A stretch of DNA of 6,001 bases from Gammaproteobacteria bacterium. GTDB lineage: Bacteria; Pseudomonadota; Gammaproteobacteria; Pseudomonadales; UBA3067. Position 1 is the first letter of the stretch. Each line of letters begins with the position of its first letter. The translations under genes and the position numbers were made by a program. The notes under the pieces were generated by a model that was not told the origin of the DNA, searched no databases, and saw nothing but the letters and a program-made list of their open reading frames with translations. Positions 1-5,265 of this stretch are shown piece by piece. Location of the stretch: contig NVVB01000075.1 in NCBI GenBank assembly GCA_002402085.1, forward strand, positions 14,932-20,932. Direction: 5' to 3'.

Positions 1-390
1 GGCGATATGGGCTACCTCACCGAGGGCGGTTGGTTGTTTATATGCGACAGAAAGAGCGATATGATTATTTCGGGTGGCTCTAATATCTATCCCGCTGAAA
101 TTGAAGGGGTTTTGATTCAGCATCCGAAGGTATCTGATATCGCGGTGTTTGGAATACCCGACAATGACTGGGGTGAGTCGGTTAAAGCGGTCATCGAGTT
201 AGTGGACGGTGAACAACCGAGTGATACAATCGTCGCTGAAATTCAGGCCTATGCCAGTGAAAACTTAGCGAAATATAAACTCCCTAAGTCGATTGATTTT
301 ATTGATCAATTGCCACGCCTTCCTACCGGCAAATTGTACAAACGATTGTTACGGGATAAGTACTGGGAAAACCAGGACAAGAAAGTGTAG
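1..390 (+). CDS. Acyl-CoA synthetase (AMP-binding/ANL superfamily), C-terminal part, 5' end outside window
   Basis: This is the last 129 residues of an adenylate-forming acyl-CoA synthetase, read in frame from base 1. The family activates a carboxylic acid with ATP to an acyl-adenylate and transfers it to CoA in the cytoplasm. Visible are the end of the large domain (Gly-Asp then GYL, residues 1-6), the hinge Asp-Arg (CDR, residues 15-17), the GG-N-IYPAEIE motif (25-35) and the C-terminal TGK with the catalytic-type lysine (Lys111 of the fragment, bases 331-333). The C-terminal domain is intact and ends in a natural TAG stop. It is close to the complete synthetase at 2599-4170: about 77 of 122 aligned residues are identical by hand count, so the two are paralogues. 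The next gene starts 108 nt downstream on the same strand with no convincing terminator between, so co-transcription is likely. The acyl substrate cannot be read from this fragment. Confidence 0.93.
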   Translation, partial: GDMGYLTEGGWLFICDRKSDMIISGGSNIYPAEIEGVLIQHPKVSDIAVFGIPDNDWGESVKAVIELVDGEQPSDTIVAEIQAYASENLAKYKLPKSIDFIDQLPRLPTGKLYKRLLRDKYWENQDKKV

Positions 391-483
391 GCAATCAGCA
401 GAATTAACTAATAAAAGGCCACTTTACGGTGGCAAAATCCGGCCAGTATTTAGAATTTAAAAAAGTTGAATCACTTGGAATAC

Positions 484-488
484 AGGAG
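484..488 (+). promoter_or_regulatory. Ribosome binding site AGGAG that decides the start of the DUF35 gene
   Basis: AGGAG lies 9 nt before the ATG at 498. The same frame is open upstream to a GTG at 429, which would add 23 residues. That GTG has only a weak AAGG far upstream, and its codon is part of a small inverted repeat (418-422 with 429-433). The ATG at 498 is therefore preferred. Confidence 0.75.
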
Positions 489-497
489 CAAGTAAAA

Positions 498-896
498 ATG
501 AAGCAAAAACCAATTGAAGAAGGTTACTTCAAAATTAAAGAAGACGGTACGCCAGTTCTTATCGGCTCTTACAGTGCGGCAGCCGATGAGCATTTCTTCC
601 CGATTCGTAAGCAATGCCCTATTACCGAAGAACCTGTTGAGACGGTTGAACTGCCGGTAGAAGGCATATTGTACTCATGGACCTACGTGTACATGCCGAT
701 GATGGGCTCGGCCAAAATGGGTTCAGCAGGTCACGGTGTGGGCCAAATTGATTTGCCCAATGGCGTGCGTGTACAAGCCAATATTGAAGGCGAAAAAGGC
801 GATTGGACTATCGGCATGGCAATGAAGTTGAAAGCGTTGCCAATGAAAACGGTCGGTGAGACTGAACTGTGTACTTTTTGTTATGCGCCTGCCTAA
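498..896 (+). CDS. DUF35 / OB-fold nucleic-acid-binding-domain-like protein, thiolase partner subunit, with degenerate zinc ribbon
   Basis: The product is 132 residues, starting at the ATG with the AGGAG site. The pattern is that of DUF35 proteins: an N-terminal helix region (residues 1-20), a zinc-ribbon position (about 23-45, with FFP-IR before CP), then an OB fold (about 50-120) opening with V-E-G-LYS-T. Such proteins partner thiolase-superfamily enzymes (for example PhlB, BbsA, ChsH2-DUF35), where they help build the complex and the CoA-thioester site. Family members usually have two Cys-x2-Cys pairs. Here only Cys40 remains, and the other three positions read Ser26, Ala29 and Thr43 in my hand alignment, so zinc binding at the usual site is doubtful. 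A Cys125-x2-Cys128 pair occurs instead at the extreme C terminus. The thiolase-like gene follows after 30 nt, so the two almost certainly form one operon and one complex. The family call is firm; the exact reaction is not known. Confidence 0.85.
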   Translation: MKQKPIEEGYFKIKEDGTPVLIGSYSAAADEHFFPIRKQCPITEEPVETVELPVEGILYSWTYVYMPMMGSAKMGSAGHGVGQIDLPNGVRVQANIEGEKGDWTIGMAMKLKALPMKTVGETELCTFCYAPA

Positions 897-926
897 CATC
901 CAACGAATTTTTACGGAGAAAATAAC

Positions 927-2081
927 ATGATAGATGATGTATACGTAATTGGGGTTGGAATGCACGCGTTCCAAAAAATGAGCCCTCCGGTCCGAGACAT
1001 GGCCTATGTTGCGGGTAAAGAAGCGCTCAATGATGCGGGCATTAAATTTAAGGATGTGGGCGCGTTATACAATGGCTACATCGGCGGTGGCATGTTGGAT
1101 GGCATCACCTACGCGAAAGACTTTGGTTTGACTAACATCCCGATTACTCACGTTGAAAATGCCTCAGCGACAGGCTCGTGCTGTTTTCGTCAAGCGGTAA
1201 AGTCGGTTCAAAGCGGCGAAACTGAAATTGCCATGGCGCTTGGTTTTGATGACATGATCAAAATGGGCATGGGCATGATGAAGGCGATGATGGGTGAAAC
1301 CCCAAAAATTGAGCAGATCGTTTTACCGGCTGCCTTTTTCGCCATGTGGGCGACTCGTCGTATGCACGAGTACGGCACGACTGAAGAAACTTTTGCGAAA
1401 ATTGCCGCTAAAAACTGGAATCATGCGCGTCTTAATCCGTATGCCCAGCGTCGTTCTGATCACGAAGTTACCGTGGAAGAAGTCTTGGCATCAAAGCCTG
1501 TTGCATACCCACATACGTCAAAAATGGCCTGTGCGGCTGGCGGTGGAGCGGCTTGTGCTATTTTAGGCAACAAAAAAATGGCTGAGAAATACGCCAATGG
1601 TCGGCCTTTAGTTAAAGTCACTGGATCGCAATCTAAGTCAGAGCATTACACGCCGGGCCATGTATTTTTAGGCGCCGTGGTTGGACCTGGCGATTTAACT
1701 CGCGTGACGACTCAAGCTTTGTATGAAGAAACTGGCGTAGGTCCGAAGGATCTAAGCTTTGTTCATGTACATGATGCGTTCCCTATTGAAGAATTGATGT
1801 ATTACGAACTAATGGGCATTTGTGAAGAAGGCGAAGGCGATCGTTTAGTGGCCGAAGGCGCTACTTCCTTAGGCGGACGAATTCCTTTCTCAACCGATGG
1901 TGGGTTAACGGCTCGCGGCCATCCCGGTGGTCCAACTGGTTTAGCGCAAGTGTGGGATGCGACCCAACAATTGCGTGGTGAAGCAGGTGATCGTCAAGTA
2001 GAAGGTGCTGACATTGGTATGGTTCAAATGATGGGCGCTGGCTCCATTTGTATTATGCATATGTTGCAACGTGAGGGCTGA
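927..2081 (+). CDS. Thiolase-superfamily protein (SCP2/lipid-transfer thiolase type), nucleophilic Cys replaced by Ser
   Basis: The product is 384 residues, the usual length of SCP2-type thiolase-like proteins. The ATG has GGAGA 7 nt upstream. The N-terminal thiolase half starts VYVIGVGMHAF and reaches the nucleophile loop, which reads VENASATGS (residues 76-84). Relatives have N-A-C-A-S/T-G there, so Ser80 replaces the catalytic Cys. Cys85 and Cys86 follow, displaced by five or more residues. The C-terminal half has HDAF (His282) and GHPGGPTG (His332), matching the two His motifs, and GAGS (370-373) where classical thiolases have C-x-GGG, with Met at the Cys position. It follows a DUF35 gene by 30 nt, as in two-subunit thiolases, acyltransferases and the steroid side-chain aldolase Ltp2-ChsH2. 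Loss of Cys argues against ordinary thiolysis and suggests a retro-aldolase or other Cys-independent C-C chemistry on a CoA thioester; this is inference. No signal peptide is seen, so it is cytoplasmic. The fold call is firm and the reaction is open. Confidence 0.9.
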   Translation: MIDDVYVIGVGMHAFQKMSPPVRDMAYVAGKEALNDAGIKFKDVGALYNGYIGGGMLDGITYAKDFGLTNIPITHVENASATGSCCFRQAVKSVQSGETEIAMALGFDDMIKMGMGMMKAMMGETPKIEQIVLPAAFFAMWATRRMHEYGTTEETFAKIAAKNWNHARLNPYAQRRSDHEVTVEEVLASKPVAYPHTSKMACAAGGGAACAILGNKKMAEKYANGRPLVKVTGSQSKSEHYTPGHVFLGAVVGPGDLTRVTTQALYEETGVGPKDLSFVHVHDAFPIEELMYYELMGICEEGEGDRLVAEGATSLGGRIPFSTDGGLTARGHPGGPTGLAQVWDATQQLRGEAGDRQVEGADIGMVQMMGAGSICIMHMLQREG

Positions 2082-2119
2082 TCAAGTCCGGTTGCTTTAG
2101 GATGTAATCAATCCTCGAC

Positions 2120-2148
2120 GGCAAAGGTTTCGCTAACGTTCCTTTGCC
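2120..2148. repeat. Inverted repeat, 8-bp perfect stem, downstream of the thiolase-like gene
   Basis: GGCAAAGG (2120-2127) pairs with CCTTTGCC (2141-2148) across a 13-nt loop. A smaller AGGAT/ATCCT repeat (2099-2103 with 2111-2115) lies just before it. It starts about 40 nt after the thiolase stop, so it would sit in the 3' untranslated region. No run of T follows, so a standard intrinsic terminator is not supported. Roles as an mRNA-stabilising stem or part of a repetitive extragenic element are possible. Confidence 0.6.
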
Positions 2149-2150
2149 TA

Positions 2151-2185
2151 CCCCTAGATATTGGCCTCGGGTCAATATCTAGGGG
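2151..2185. repeat. Long near-perfect hairpin, 16-bp stem with 3-nt loop
   Basis: CCCCTAGATATTG (2151-2163) is perfectly complementary to CAATATCTAGGGG (2173-2185). Inside, G2164-T2172 (wobble), C2165-G2171 and C2166-G2170 extend the stem to 16 pairs around the loop TCG. It begins two bases after the preceding hairpin, and a 5-bp CTGTA/TACAG repeat (2186-2190 with 2199-2203) abuts it on the other side. There is no T tract on either strand, so a rho-independent terminator is not clearly indicated. The symmetry could serve a bidirectional transcript end, an RNA-processing stem or a REP-like element. Confidence 0.75.
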
Positions 2186-2426
2186 CTGTAGTACCGAATA
2201 CAGCGCTTGATATTAGTGACTATAAAAAAATAATAAATACGTACGGCGCTATAAAATAATAGAATTATAATTTCTGACGATGGAAGTCTGAATCTCACTC
2301 AGGCTGCCCTTTATTTGATGATTGGTTGGTTATCCTTAAAAAAATTAACAAGCAATCGTTATTATTGTCTTACCCCGTCATGCTCGTTTGAATTTTTGTC
2401 CGGCTTGGCGCATTAAATTAATTGCG

Positions 2427-2455
2427 TTGATGCTATATTGAGCGCTCAATAAAAA
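2427..2455 (+). promoter_or_regulatory. Candidate sigma-70 promoter for the acyl-CoA synthetase gene
   Basis: TTGATG (2427-2432) and TAAAAA (2450-2455) are separated by 17 nt and each match four of six consensus positions. The spacer is almost filled by the 16-bp palindrome at 2436-2451, an arrangement typical of repressor-controlled promoters. The boxes alone are weak; the coincidence with the palindrome is the main support. The transcript would have a leader of about 135 nt. Confidence 0.3.
2436..2451. promoter_or_regulatory. Perfect 16-bp palindrome TATTGAGCGCTCAATA, probable repressor operator
   Basis: The two halves TATTGAGC and GCTCAATA are exact reverse complements with no spacer. It lies 147 nt before the ATG of the acyl-CoA synthetase, in non-coding DNA. 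Gap-free palindromes of this size are typical binding sites of TetR-family dimers, which often control CoA-ester catabolic genes by sensing the acyl-CoA. No regulator gene is visible in the window, and which protein binds is unknown. No second copy was found here by eye. Confidence 0.6.
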
Positions 2456-2598
2456 TAAATTAACAGTCTCTTTATATTCCCAATGATGTTGTAAGCACTC
2501 GTTGATAGTGCAGTTGTTACGGGAAATAACAGTGTTTAGAAATGTCCTTCGGTCATTCAAAATAATAATTAAAATTAGATCAACACCTGGAGCTAGCT

Positions 2599-4170
2599 AT
2601 GTCATCGGTCGGATTTTGGAGCATTGCCCAAGAAAACCCAGATCGGGTTGCGATAATAACGGTAGAGGAAGAAGAAATAACCTTTGGTGAACTCTTTAAA
2701 CGAGTCAACCAAATAGCCAATGGCCTACGTCGATTGGGTTTGAAGCAAGGTGATTCGGTCGCACTTTTATTAGCCAACAGTCCTTCTTATACCGAGGTGT
2801 TTTTGGCTACTCAGCAAATTGGTCTTTACATGACCCCGATTAATTACCACCTCACAGGGCCTGAGGTGGCTTATATTCTAGAGAACTGTGAAGCGAAAGT
2901 GTTTGTGGTGGGCGAAGATCATGCAGAAGCGGCAGTGAAAGCAGTCAATGAAATAGGCTTTGATAAAAATAACTGTTTCTCTGTAGGCAATATTGATGGC
3001 TTCAAAAGTTATTCTGAGCTTTATGAAGGGGCCAGTGACGCGTTGCCTGCTGACCGAGTGTCAGGGCAATTAATGCTCTATACCTCGGGTACTACGGGAC
3101 GCCCTAAAGGGGTTCGTCGGCCACTCGAAGGAGGTGACCCGGATCAGTCTGCGATGTTGGCGACGTTAATGGGCACCTTGTTTGAGCTTAAGCCTCATGC
3201 AGGTGTGCATTTAGTGACTGGGCCTCTGTATCATGCAGCGCCCGGGGGCTTCGCCAATGGCTCGCTTCATATGGGCCACACCTTGGTGTTAATGAATAAA
3301 TGGGACCCTGAAGATACGCTGCGATTAATTGAAAAGTACAAGGTGACCGTAAGCCATTGTGTGCCGACCATGTTTTACCGCTTACAGAACTTACCGCAAG
3401 AAATTAAAACCAAGTACGATATTTCCTCTTTGGAATGCATTATCCATGGCGCGGCTCCAATCGCTGTGGAGCGTAAAAAAGCCATGATCGATTGGTGGGG
3501 ACCGGTACTGGTTGAATATTATGGCGCGACTGAAGGTGGCGGGGCGATTGCTACCTCCGAAAAGTGGCTTGAGAAACCAGGCACAGTCGGTGTACCTTGG
3601 CCGGGCTGTCAGCTCAATATTCTAGACGATGAAAAAAACACACTGCCTGCCAATGAAGTGGGTACCATCTATATGTCGTCTATGATTGGTGAGTTTGAAT
3701 ATTACAAAGACAAAGGAAAAACCGATAAAAATCGCGCCAATGGTTTGTTTACCGTGGGTGATGTAGGGTATTTGGATGATGACGGCTGGTTGTTTTTATG
3801 TGATCGAGATTCAGATCTGATTATTGCCGGGGGGGTTAATATTTATCCGGCTGAAATCGAAAAAACATTTATCCTTCATGACAAAGTTGAAGATGTTGCT
3901 GTCTTTGGTGTACCTAATGAGGATTGGGGCGAGTCAGTTCAAGCCGTAGTGCAATTGAAAGTGGGTATTCAGCCTTCTGAGGCAATAAAAGAAGAGCTGA
4001 TGGATTTTGCTAAGGAACGTTTAGCGAAGTTTAAATTACCGCGCGGTATGGATTTTTCTCAGTCACTGCCTCGCCTTGATACAGGTAAACTGTATAAACG
4101 CTTTTTACGCGATGAATACGCAGAACGGGTGAAGAAGGAGAAAGAAAAAGCCGATTTGGCCGACGCTTAA
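2599..4170 (+). CDS. Acyl-CoA synthetase (AMP-dependent synthetase/ligase, ANL superfamily)
   Basis: The complete product has 523 residues, normal for the family. The ATG follows TGGAG by 6 nt. It should convert a carboxylic acid, ATP and CoA to acyl-CoA, AMP and pyrophosphate in the cytoplasm. Motifs in order: the phosphate-binding loop YTSGTTGRPKG (161-171), YYGATEGG (307-314), the ribose-binding Asp in GDVGYL (Asp388), the hinge CDRDSD with Arg403, GG-NIYPAEIE (411-421), and LPRLDTGK with the catalytic-type Lys497. All key residues are present, so it should be active. The tail after 505 is highly charged (repeated KKEK). Its C-terminal domain is about 60% identical to the truncated synthetase at 1-390, so the two are tandem paralogues around a DUF35/thiolase pair. 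This fits activation of a steroid side-chain, terpenoid or branched/aromatic acid, but the substrate cannot be fixed by eye. It is preceded by its own probable promoter/operator and followed at once by a terminator, so it is probably a single-gene transcript. Confidence 0.95.
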   Translation: MSSVGFWSIAQENPDRVAIITVEEEEITFGELFKRVNQIANGLRRLGLKQGDSVALLLANSPSYTEVFLATQQIGLYMTPINYHLTGPEVAYILENCEAKVFVVGEDHAEAAVKAVNEIGFDKNNCFSVGNIDGFKSYSELYEGASDALPADRVSGQLMLYTSGTTGRPKGVRRPLEGGDPDQSAMLATLMGTLFELKPHAGVHLVTGPLYHAAPGGFANGSLHMGHTLVLMNKWDPEDTLRLIEKYKVTVSHCVPTMFYRLQNLPQEIKTKYDISSLECIIHGAAPIAVERKKAMIDWWGPVLVEYYGATEGGGAIATSEKWLEKPGTVGVPWPGCQLNILDDEKNTLPANEVGTIYMSSMIGEFEYYKDKGKTDKNRANGLFTVGDVGYLDDDGWLFLCDRDSDLIIAGGVNIYPAEIEKTFILHDKVEDVAVFGVPNEDWGESVQAVVQLKVGIQPSEAIKEELMDFAKERLAKFKLPRGMDFSQSLPRLDTGKLYKRFLRDEYAERVKKEKEKADLADA

Positions 4171-4172
4171 AT

Positions 4173-4194
4173 AAAGCCCTTCGGGGCTTTTTTT
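4173..4194 (+). terminator. Rho-independent terminator of the acyl-CoA synthetase gene
   Basis: AAAGCCC (4173-4179) pairs with GGGCTTT (4184-4190) around the very stable loop TTCG, followed by more T residues to 4194. It begins 3 nt after the stop codon. This is a textbook intrinsic terminator and separates the lipid-metabolism genes from the heat-shock gene. Confidence 0.95.
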
Positions 4195-4285
4195 ATGATC
4201 ACTAATCAGTTAATAGGAGCGGTTTGAATTAGATTATTGAACCTAGATATAGAGGCAAAATGATCTAAAAAAAAGTGATTTTGGG

Positions 4286-4348
4286 GTCGCTAGTTTATCA
4301 GTAGCGGCTAGACTGAATTCACGGATTAAACATCCAATGTTCAGTCTA
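4286..4348 (+). promoter_or_regulatory. Two tandem hairpins in the leader of the small heat-shock gene
   Basis: The first stem pairs GTCGCTA (4286-4292) with TAGCGGC (4302-4308), seven pairs including one G-T. The second begins at the next base and pairs TAGACTGAA (4309-4317) perfectly with TTCAGTCTA (4340-4348) across 22 nt. The second ends 8 nt before the ATG at 4357. Small heat-shock genes are often controlled by leader RNA thermometers, so structure-based control is conceivable. No ROSE or fourU signature was recognised. The second repeat could instead be a DNA-level operator. Confidence 0.5.
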
Positions 4349-4356
4349 TAAATCAA

Positions 4357-5190
4357 ATGAGAACTGTAATGAAAGTATATGATCGTGTAACTGAAGCTAT
4401 TGAATTAATAGTTGAAAAATACTGGCCACAGATCGTCGTGCAGCTTAGGAAGCTTGTACCTCGAGCGTTAGCAAAAAGAATGGGTTACACGGACGAACAG
4501 TACGAAGCGTTTAAAGTGAACGCTATGGCGGTATACGATCAGATAATTGCCAGTGTTTTTCACCCCATTAAAAACTGGCAAAAAACGCGTGCTTACATCA
4601 TGCGCTTACAGCCGAAACTAGTTGCTAGCAAGATTGGTTTAAAGAATGAACAGTATGAGAAAATTGTCGATGTGATTGCACACCCTAAGAAGCACTGGCC
4701 CGAGGCAAGAAATAATATCATCGATTTTAAACCACGAAGCTGGGGAGGGAGCGCTGAAGGGCAGGATAAATCAGATTTTGGGGCGTTTGTACACGGGGTA
4801 ATTGAGCCTGTGAAGCAGAAAGTAGACTCTCTCCGGCATCATCGGCTGCCAGTGGATGTGATGAACTTTGCAGATAAATACGCCTTAACTGCGGATCTTC
4901 CAGGATACCGAAAAGAGGATATTGATATATCCGCTGAAGGTCATTTTATAACCATTGCGGTTCAAACTGAATCCGTGATTGAAAACCCGGATCAACAGCC
5001 TGATGACGCTTCTGGGGCGGGTGAGTTTATTATGCATGAAAGGAATCACAGCACTTATACGCGAATCATTGAGCTTCCTCGTCCGATAGATCTTGATACT
5101 TTAAGAGGCACTTACATTGATGGTGTGGTGCGTATTGAAGTGCTCAAGCAAGCAGTAGAGAACCATGAAACGGTTCATATTTCTCTCTAG
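4357..5190 (+). CDS. Small heat-shock protein (Hsp20/alpha-crystallin) with a repetitive N-terminal extension
   Basis: The product has 277 residues, well above the usual 140-180 for bacterial Hsp20. The alpha-crystallin domain spans about 164-265: DVMNFADKYALTADLPGYRKED (164-188 region), a beta segment ending near 205, an acidic variable loop (206-221), HERNHSTYTRIIELPRPID (227-245 region) and GTYIDGVVRIEVLK (251-264). The C-terminal V-H-I (273-275) fits the I-x-I/V tail motif used for oligomer assembly. These are ATP-independent holdases that keep unfolding proteins soluble; no signal peptide is seen. Residues 1-130 are unlike typical Hsp20 N termini and contain degenerate repeats: residues 14-50 and 65-101 align at an offset of 51 (W23/W74, P35/P86, EQYE 47/98), and 63-86 with 103-126 at an offset of 40 (HP-K-W). 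The start is uncertain: neither ATG 4357 nor in-frame ATG 4369 has a good ribosome site, and only GAGA precedes 4369. The domain call is firm; the function of the extension is unknown. Confidence 0.88.
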   Translation: MRTVMKVYDRVTEAIELIVEKYWPQIVVQLRKLVPRALAKRMGYTDEQYEAFKVNAMAVYDQIIASVFHPIKNWQKTRAYIMRLQPKLVASKIGLKNEQYEKIVDVIAHPKKHWPEARNNIIDFKPRSWGGSAEGQDKSDFGAFVHGVIEPVKQKVDSLRHHRLPVDVMNFADKYALTADLPGYRKEDIDISAEGHFITIAVQTESVIENPDQQPDDASGAGEFIMHERNHSTYTRIIELPRPIDLDTLRGTYIDGVVRIEVLKQAVENHETVHISL

Positions 5191-5213
5191 ATTAGTGTCT
5201 TCGGGGTTAGCTT

Positions 5214-5246
5214 CTAAAGTCTGTAGTTATGTGTAACTATCTTTAG
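5214..5246. terminator. Hairpin between convergent genes, possible bidirectional transcript end
   Basis: CTAAAG (5214-5219) pairs with CTTTAG (5241-5246), and inside it TAGTTA (5224-5229) pairs with TAACTA (5234-5239) around TGTG. The two stems are separated by a lopsided bulge of 4 and 1 nt. It lies in the 75-nt gap between the heat-shock gene and the convergent GIY-YIG-like gene, where a shared terminator is expected. No clear T tract follows on either strand, so the call is tentative. Confidence 0.4.
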
Positions 5247-5265
5247 TCTAATGTTAATTCATTTA

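Larger units (their letters stand above)
2204..2598. other. AT-rich intergenic region upstream of the acyl-CoA synthetase, no protein gene seen
   Basis: This 395-nt stretch is strongly AT-rich and has no open frame with a credible ribosome site or protein-like composition on either strand. It contains a weak imperfect hairpin (AGTCTGA 2285-2291 with TCAGGCT 2299-2305, one G-T pair), an isolated TATAAT at 2266-2271 without a good -35, and the 16-bp palindrome described separately. The TGGAG at 2588-2592 is the ribosome site of the following gene. It most likely holds the promoter and a long leader of the synthetase gene; an unrecognised small RNA cannot be excluded. Confidence 0.6.

Noticed and set aside
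418..433. Small hairpin GCCAC/GTGGC after the first synthetase as a terminator
   Set aside because: The stem has only five pairs and is followed by A residues on the plus strand, so it does not look able to end the upstream transcript.
723..974. Minus-strand open frame of 83 codons
   Set aside because: It lies antisense over the DUF35 gene and the start of the thiolase-like gene, which have clear family motifs; its translation has no recognisable pattern.
1294..1566. Plus-strand open frame of 90 codons inside the thiolase-like gene
   Set aside because: It is a shifted-frame shadow of a gene whose own frame is continuous and well conserved.
2266..2271. TATAAT as a promoter -10 box
   Set aside because: No acceptable -35 lies at 16-18 nt upstream, and such hexamers are expected by chance in this AT-rich stretch.
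2378..2560. Minus-strand open frame of 60 codons in the long intergenic gap
   Set aside because: No ribosome site precedes its ATG, the composition is that of random AT-rich DNA, and it overlaps the palindromic operator.
2502..2690. Plus-strand open frame of 62 codons overlapping the start of the acyl-CoA synthetase
   Set aside because: It runs out of frame into the synthetase, whose start and ribosome site are clear; no protein pattern is seen.
2580..2777. Minus-strand open frame of 65 codons
   Set aside because: It is antisense to the N-terminal part of the synthetase and has no supporting features.
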